Below, one piece after another: positions 52,001 through 61,000 of a stretch of 64,000 nucleotides of DNA. Each line of letters starts with the position of its first letter. Positions within the stretch are counted from its first letter, which is position 1. The stretch comes from Enoplolaimus lenunculus (taxonomy: Eukaryota; Nematoda; Enoplea; Enoplida; Thoracostomopsidae), in the NCBI GenBank assembly GCA_030248215.1, contig JASANG010001649.1:124001-188000 (forward strand), written 5' to 3'. The position numbers and the translations under genes were made by a program. The notes beneath the pieces were generated by a model. That model was given only the letters and a program-made list of their open reading frames with translations. It was not told the origin of the DNA and did no database searches.

Positions 52001-55000
52001 GATTCGGAGGTCAGCGAAGTTAGGCGGAGCCGGAGGTGAAGCCGGAGGTTAGGCGAAATTAGTCAATAAAAATGATGTTTAATTCGCTAATTTTAGTAGT
52101 TATCTGTAAGGTATTAAATCTTTTTGTTTTACGTTTATTTTTTAAGAAATCTTGGCAATTTTTTTCTCAAAATTGTACAAAAAGTTGAAGCGAAATGCAC
52201 TGAACAAATAAATTTTGTAAAACTTTGCAAAATTTCACTACCGAATTTGCCAGATCCTCTTGCAGAAATTTCAGCGTAGCTAAAGCCGGAGGTCGATTTT
52301 CTGTCTGAACCGGAGGCAGGCCTTCGGTTGTACCCTGGCTGATAGATATGTGCAGGGGGGCGCAGCTGTACGCTACTTAGTTCCGTAAGCCATTTTTATA
52401 TCGGTAGGTAATTATTTAGAATTAGAAAAATATGGGAAATTTGCTACTGCAGCAGCTTATAGTCATAATTTCCCCACCGAACCTTACGGTTACACCCCTC
52501 AACCCAATTGACGGCGATAATGTCTCAGACTGTCAGGAATGTGACTTGCATAGTTCCGGTCAACATAGCAAGCTAGAAATTTTTTTCACCTCTTACGTAT
52601 AAGTGTTTTTTGCGTGTCTTTCATGACATTTTTGAGCGTTATTCTCAATATCCCCTTGTATACTCGCTTTGCATAACTGTTTTGATTGTATACTAATGTT
52701 AGAATATCGGTCTGTTTTTATCGATACGGACACTACGCTATAGTTGATTCAGGCTTCGTCAGTTACCCTCTTTCAGATTAAAATGTTGGCCAATGCTACT
52801 TTGATGGGCGTAACAGTAGATTAGGCGTATTCCTAAGCCTAAGCCTAAGCGTTGCAAAAATAAGTTCCTAAGCCTAAGCAAAAAATGAAACCTATAATCT
52901 AAACCTACTCTTTTATAGACCCACAAGAAATCGGGAAGCCCCTTTAAACATGAACCGAAATGTTTATAAACAGTAATTATAATGTCACCTTACGAACACC
53001 TCATATCACGTGCGTTATCTGCGGTTTTTAGACACCCAATCCATGACCCAAGAAACGTTTTGCGAATGTTGCAAAGGCATTTAATACTAAAATTACTTCT
53101 AGCTCAGCTTTTCTTCATAGACCTACATGGATGACCATCAGTGAGATTAAAGTGCGGGCATAGTGCTTGTTGGCGCGTGATGGCGTGGGGCGGAATTGGC
53201 AGCCGAATAGGGCAGACGACCCATATGAGGCAAAAATGGGACAAAAATCGGAAGATAAAATTTGCTCGGCGTTGAAAATTTTAGCTCAAAATTAAGCTGA
53301 AAATTTTAGCTAAAAATTTAGCTAAAAATTTTTTCAGTAGATTAAATACCTGTAACTTTAATTGATCATCGAATTTTTCTTGTCTACCGCTTGCTAAATT
53401 CCGTTTTATACTGTACTAAATAAGTAAGTCTCTGATTAGGTATTAATTGCATAACAATTATGGAAATCAACATAAAAACGCTGAATTGCTTTTAATTTTG
53501 TGTTGTATAACGGTAAAATTTTTGTGCGGTCGGTAAGGCAACGTTTTTCGTTTTCCCCCATGTGGCGGCTACACAGAAATTGTCCGTAGCGCAGGAGACA
53601 GGGTTGGGCGACCACATGCCGCCTCACTTTCATCTGTCCGCATGATAACAGCGCACGAATGGGACCTAGCGATCGAATCACCCTTACTAACCCACACAAA
53701 ACTTAAATTTTTCATTGGCGTACATTAATTTTAAAATTGTGTTAAGATTTCCGCTCGCTTCTACAACAGCACACCCAATTGAAAATCTTGGCAACACGCC
53801 TGTCTCAAATACACAACGAAATCATTTTTATAAACCATCATTTACACCGTACAATGGCATACCTACTCATCTTCTGCGCGGCACGTTTCAAAATTTATAA
53901 CCCTCGTCTTTCGAAAAGCTCTATTTAGTAGTCAAAAATTTCAAAAATGCTTAAATTTTCACAGCGTTTTACAATTGTAATTTTATTGCGTATTTCAAGC
54001 ATTGATATATTTACGTGAACAGTATAATATTTGCTAGAATTGCAAGCTTAGAGCTGTTAAATGTTAATGGAACCATGCACCTGTTGTTAGCTCGGTTTCA
54101 GAGTTTTGCCGGATGCCTTTGATAATGCTATATAATTGAAATAAGCTGTCATCTGGTTTACGATAGTTTTCTGGAGTGTGGCGCAACGCCGTAACTTTGT
54201 AAAAATGTGTAGGAAGTTGTTTCTAATGCTTTTTCTCGTAGTTTTCGGTGTTTTTTGATAGTTTTTTGTGTTTTCAGAATATCTGCTAATAATTAGTGCG
54301 TAAGTATGAAAATTCATAGATTCATAGCGAAATATTGTTCATCAGGCATTTAATTGCTTTAACAATATTAACTTTTGCTTTTTATAGGTCTACCGGCATT
54401 TGCTATAACCTCGACTTATAGTGTCGGTTCCAAACGCCAAAGACTCAAGAAACCGAGACCTGCCAAGTACCGAGACATACCGAGACTGAGACTTAGACTG
54501 CCGTTCCTGCTTTTAGCTACCTTTCTTTTATAGAACCTACGGAGGGAAACTGGGTGCCCTTAAAAGGAACATAGGCCAAACGAATATCGCAACTGAACGC
54601 AACGCTACAAAAACATAGAATAGCATAATAGGGACGTTGTTAAACTGTTACAAATGCATCGACGTGAGTTGTTAAACTTTGTTCAAACAACACAAATAGC
54701 CCAAAACTGTGTACAATTTTACCATGTATCGGAGCAAATAGATGACATCATACAATCCAAGTGACAATTTTACACGTCAGAATTTTGACAAATGCTTACG
54801 AACGAAGCCAGCGGGTATCAAACGAACTTTAAAATTAAGTCGTTTTGCAAAATTGTCCCTTTTGGATCGAGCATGCTCTTTTTTCCCCTTAGAAAATTGG
54901 CACATATGTTTCATATAGTTAAAATTGCGTTTCATACTTTTGCCAGCCAGCTCCTGTCATAAATTTCTAGATGCGCCGCTGAGGCTAAGCTCCTCTTGCT

Positions 55001-58000
55001 TGCCATTGGCGGTTTACGTGTAAAAAAGAGAACCAAGAAGCCGAACGCAACTTTTAGTGTTTTAGTGTTCATTTTTCGCTATTGTCTGATCACCAGTTCA
55101 CTATGATCAAGTAAATATTTTAGCACTCGGCTAACGGTCTGGGAAAGCCGAAATCCAACAATTTTTGGGCAAATGACATCTGGGGTTTGGATATCGTCAG
55201 AGACCCGAAAGAGCATTCTTGTATATATACTAGCTAAGCTATGTCATTATTTTCCTATAAACATATTGTTTTAAACAAATCTGATATATAAATTTGAACA
55301 TTTCTATGTTTGTACTTTAAACATCACTTGACTTGTGTCGTTACTAAAATATGACACGAACTATTTGTGGTGGTCAAAAATTTAAGCTTCCGCACTTGAG
55401 ACTAGAAGTTATAAAATAGAAAAGATAAGAGACACACGAGAAAACTTTTAGAGGGCAAATTATTCGTTCTTATTATAGAGTATACTGATTACACTTATAC
55501 ATTTAAATATTAAAATATCGCTCAACATCGAGTTTTTTTATTTGAGTTAAAATTAACATCCTTTAGCGTTACTAATTTTTACGCTATGTAAGTTATACAA
55601 TCAGCATTTGAATCATTAATATTAATTTAAATTTTTCATTAATTATAAAGAATCTACGATAATTCGTCGCCCGCTGGCGGAGTCGAATTTTGACTCAGTT
55701 TGTGTAGTCCGGAAAACCTATTTCGGAGAGAGTCAATTTCACTCACCATTTTCTCAGTGTAAAGCCAATGAATATATAAGCACAATCGCCTAAGTGTAAT
55801 CCTAAGCCTGAAGCTTAAACATAGTGGCGGGTGCCGAATTGTTGAGATAATGAAATTTCGGATTGCAACTTATCGGGTGTTGAATTGCCGTGATACCAAA
55901 TATAAATAATTAACTGATTCAATGTTACAAATTTTGACCCGAGTGTACCCTGGATTTTAATTGGGTATGGCATAATCTCGTAGTTGACGAGTTGACAACT
56001 TGTGTACAGTGGGATTTTTTAAATTCTGTTTAAACTGTTTTTTCTTGTCTCTAGAAATTTCGAGAGGAGATATATACTCGCTAGCTAACCCCCGTGTATG
56101 CGCCCAGGCCCGTAGAGAGCTCGCCTTGCTAGGCGGAGCAAAAAAATTTCATGAGGGTCATACATGAGTTTTCGATGACTTACAAGCAAAGTTGAATATT
56201 TTCTAACGGGGGCCAAAATTCTTTCAGGGAGAGGGTTGAGCCTCCCTGGGTTACCGACCCGTATGCGTCCCTGAAATTGGCTTAATAAAAAGACTATCAA
56301 CATAATCCAGTCTCAAGCTTTAGTTCAAGCGTGGTGTAGGAAACGTGCACAAGTTTCAGTTCTGACTACGCAATGGTTCAAGATCAGGCCTCAATGCTTC
56401 TCAGAACAGAAGTGCTTTACCCTTGAATATATGCTTTCCCAAAGACATCAAAAACTTTGGTAGTTTGTGTACAAAGTGATGAGCTGTAATGCTTCACGTT
56501 GTTTATGCACTGCTTAATGTTTTACACAACGTAACACAGGATTGTTATTGTCTGCGTACGCACTGTATTTTATTTATGCTTCTTTTCAAGCTGCGGTGGG
56601 CTTTTGTCTACATTTTTCAAGCGATACACAGAGAATGATTTTTTGGTGGCCGGGTCCAGTGTCGCATGAATATATGACCCCCACCGAAAAATGACCCCGG
56701 ACACATTTTAATGAGGGTTCGAATTTTTATAGTTCTGTCGTGCGAATAAAATGATCCCCATTAAAAAGTGACCCCCGGTTATCTTTGAACGGCCAATATA
56801 GTAATGAAATATTGAGCTCCATGAAAAATTGACCCCCGTTTCAATCCAGCCAAAGGTTGCTGCGCAAATGACCTGAAGCTGCTAAATAAACGTACTAAAT
56901 ATAACGCTTTTCTTCTTGGTAGGTGCTTTCACCGAGTTGTCATTCAATACACTTGCAGATGCCTAATGTGCACACTATGAAGTTGAGCGAAATTAACAGT
57001 TGTCACTCATCATAGTTGTTTTTGCTTGTTAGGTTTTAAGTCTGCGTTTATGACCATGTAATTTAGTAATACTAACGTTTCTTAAAGCATGATTGTGTTA
57101 AAATTAGTATCGACGTCGGCACCGGCAGATGTAGGTTTGGCATTGGAAAAATTTTAGTGTCGGCACGGCATATCACTATTTTCTAGTTGAGTTTCCGACT
57201 GTACACTAATATAGCCCACATATATCTGCAAAAAATGGCTAACACTTCACACGCTCCGTACTCAGAAATAAGAAAATGTCTCGAAACCGTTAATGTTGGC
57301 CTTGGCACTAGTTTGGGGGGAGTGGACTTGGACCAACGTGGAATGCCCACCGAAAAAGTCAATGTTCTTCAAGGCAGGCCGAGCCTCTCCTGGTCTCAGT
57401 ATACTGTTGGTGGGTACTTTACGAAAATCAGTGCCGGCTGAAGCACCCTCCAAACCTCCAATTGAGGGGTGCCCTGAGGGCCCATCGTGACAAATTAAAA
57501 AATTTTCGCGGATCGCGAACTTACAGAGCTGTGAATCATTTGATCGCGAGCATCTCAGACCTGTCTGGGGGACTATCCTAATCAGGGATTGGCCGGATAT
57601 CCGGTTCCGGTTTAATATCCGGCAAAATGCGACATCCGTAAACGGATCCGTTATCCGGTATAAACCTACCAGATACCGTATATTTGCCGTTGTGGTTCCA
57701 AATATCATAAAGCTGCTTTTTACATGTCGAAATAACTACTAGATATTAGCGGAGGTACGGAAGGCGCACCCCTCTAAAATTTTGATAAGAAATGGTCCAT
57801 CCTACAGATCTCGATGAACTGAATTCAACGGCACCATTTTTATGGCTGCATCACCAACGGTTCAGAAGTTACGGCCCTAGAAAGTATAATGCAAACACGC
57901 ATAGATTGGAATAGGACGTATCTATCATTAACATGTTCGTAAAATATAAGCTTAACCAGTTTTATTCTGTTCACAAATTTAATTCTTGTTTGTACATGTT

Positions 58001-61000
58001 TTATATGGAAAAAGTTAAAATTTAACGCACCATAACTAGAACCGGGACCCTGTAGCGCGAAAAAGGTACCGTTGAACTCAGCGCGTCGAAATCTATAAAG
58101 TGAACTATTTTTTATTAAATTCTTAGACGGGACCATATCCTGTACCTTCGCCCTAGATATTTTGCAGCGACTGCAATTTCGGACAAGTCAAGAGTGGACA
58201 CTGACACAAAATGAAAAATCCAAGCCAAAAATTAATCTTGAATACACAAATACATATTTTTGCATGAGTTAAATACTTTCAACAGTGCATAAATTTATAC
58301 CCTACATCCGGTTAATATCGGGCTCCAGTTGCGGTACTAATATTACCATCCGGTATCCAGTAAACTTAATATCCGGTCGATGCCTAATCCTAATGCTAGC
58401 CCTGACCGAAATTTTGAGTCAATCTTTTTTCATTTCAGTCAAGAGGGAGCCTGGGGCAGTCCCTCCTGCAATACTTTTGCGTCCCCCCAAAGAAATTTTC
58501 AACCTTGCTTATTACTCAACTAAAACGCTTGTATGCCTTTCCTGTAAATTTTTAAGCCCCCTACAATTATTTTCAAGTTACGCGACTGGCCTACATTTTT
58601 GAACTTAATAAGATTATGCAAGGTTTAATCCTCTCGTGTGGTGAATGAAGAGAGCCTTAGTACGCGAAACATACTTTTAGAAGTTGAAAAGTGTTGTTAA
58701 ACTTACGCGTATTTTTGCTGTGAAACTTAAAAGAGTCTGAATATTTTTCACATTTTATTCCGTAGCGGTAATGGAAATTTCTGAGAAGGCCATGCGATAT
58801 ATAATCTTGAAAAAAAACTGTTCAGCGAAGCCAGCGAGAAGCTATACGCAATTTTAGTACTAAATGTTGCATACATCATTTGGCTTTGTTCTCTTTTGAC
58901 GTTCATGAGTTGAGTTTCCCTTGGCTACGCCAGTTTTATTCTTGCCAGGGTTAATTTCATAGGTAACCGTAACAGATGGTATGTATACGAAGATGGTAAT
59001 AAGATAACTGAGCGGAAATATGATGATAAGAGTGGGAGATTAACATGGGCGTAGCCAGGAATTTACTATTTGGGGTCTTGCCAATTACCTTCGTTTAATG
59101 GATTTGTTTATAAGTCAATTCGTATTAGTTAGCATTTAGGTTTATTATTTAACAGAAATAAATTTTTACATCATTTGGCTTTGTTCTCTTTTGACGTTCA
59201 TGAGTTGAGTTTCCCTTGGCTACGCCAGTTTTATTCTTGCCAGGGTTAATTTCATAGGTAACCGTAACAGATGGTATGTATACGAAGATGGTAATAAGAT
59301 AACTGAGCGGAAATATGATGATAAGAGTGGGAGATTAACATGGGCGTAGCCAGGAATTTACTATTTGGGGTCTTGCCAATTACCTTCGTTTATATGGATT
59401 TGTTTATAAGTCAATTCGTATTAGTTAGCATTTAGGTTTATTATTTAACAGAAATAAATTTTTCAAAGTCATTCAAAGGGACTTTACCCCCCCCCCCTTG
59501 CCCCCTTCCCTCCACCGTTTAACGAATCGTACGAAGGCAACGGAAATGAGTAATGATAACAGAATAAGTTTTATTTATATCCGCAGGATGTATCGTTTTT
59601 CAACAAGTTTAGATTTAGTTCGTTCAATTATTAGGACTCTGATTGGACTTCCCTCGATTGATATGAAAAGGGGAGCCAGAATAGGCGAGGCATCTTCGCC
59701 GGCTATCATCATACTGTATTTGGCAAGGTGGAGTAGTGTAGACGTATTGTCGCACATTTTGCTGGGGATTAAATATTGTTTATGATGGGCATACAAGACT
59801 TTTCGATGACTTACAAGCAAAATTGAATTTTTCTAGGAAGGGAAAAATTGTTCCGGGGGGGGGGGGGCTGAGCTCCTCTGGTCCCTCTCTGGCTACGGGC
59901 CCGTTTTATTTTCGGCGGCCAGGCAGCTTGTCGCGAAACTTAGGATATGCTTAATGACAGTTTTTAAGTGCGTAACGATTTTCAAGTGCATCACTGGTGG
60001 AATTTCTCGGCGCCTAAACCCTATAAGCTCGCTACGGATTTGAAGAGGTTATAAACGCCATCCTAATCCCGAGCCTAAGCGTGATAGTGCGCTAAAGCTT
60101 GTGCAGTTGATGATATTTCGGACAGCAAATGGTTTGCCGACAAATTGTCGGGCGATTTGATTTATTATACGAGCTTTAGGATTTACAGTTAATCGTATGT
60201 TGTTTTCATATACCATTAGCAGCGGATTTAGGAATTTTTGATGGGAGGGCCGGTTGGCAAAAGTTAACGCATTTTTTACTGTATGCTATATATGTGCAAA
60301 TTTTCTGAGGCGAAAAATTGTATGGTAGGAGGGCGAGAGCCTTACCATTTTATCGCGAAAATTTTTCTGACGGTGGAGCGTACACCCCACCCCCACACTC
60401 CCTCGTGTTCCGCTTGGGCACACCTTGACTATGCTCAAATTGCTGAGCTAGCAATTATAATTTTTATTATATTTTCAGAATAATAATACTGAAGAAGACC
60501 AAAATCAACAACAGCAATCGCATAACTACACACCGTCTCGTAGCAATGTAATTAATACTTCGCGGCGTACAGCATTTGTACCTCCTCAACGTCCAATTTG
60601 CCAACCAGCTAGCGCTGAATCACCGTTTCAGCCAACATTTGTACCCGTTATCAAGATGGATCATCCTATTGTTACGAGTTCCCCTCAACATTCGGTTGCC
60701 CCAAGCAACAACCAAGACCCAACCGCACCTCGACGATTTATATCGCCAGGTCCTGTTCCAGCTGGCAGACTCGAAGTAAAGCCGCATCCGGAACAAATAT
60801 TTTCATGTTTATCAGCCGAAAATGTCAGTCAAACCGGGGGCGACCCGACGCATCTCGATCACTATTATTGTTCCGGTTGTAGCCCTGCGTGTGGGCATAC
60901 AGCCCACCCCCCTGGGGGTCCCGTACCCCCAGCTTATATGGGATACGGAGGGGTCCAGCCGCATACGGGCCATCAAATGAGCTCACATTGTGGATGCGAG

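Noticed and set aside
53436-53699. 87-residue minus-strand frame in intron 4
   Set aside because: No domain, signal peptide or splice support; composition not distinct from other chance frames.
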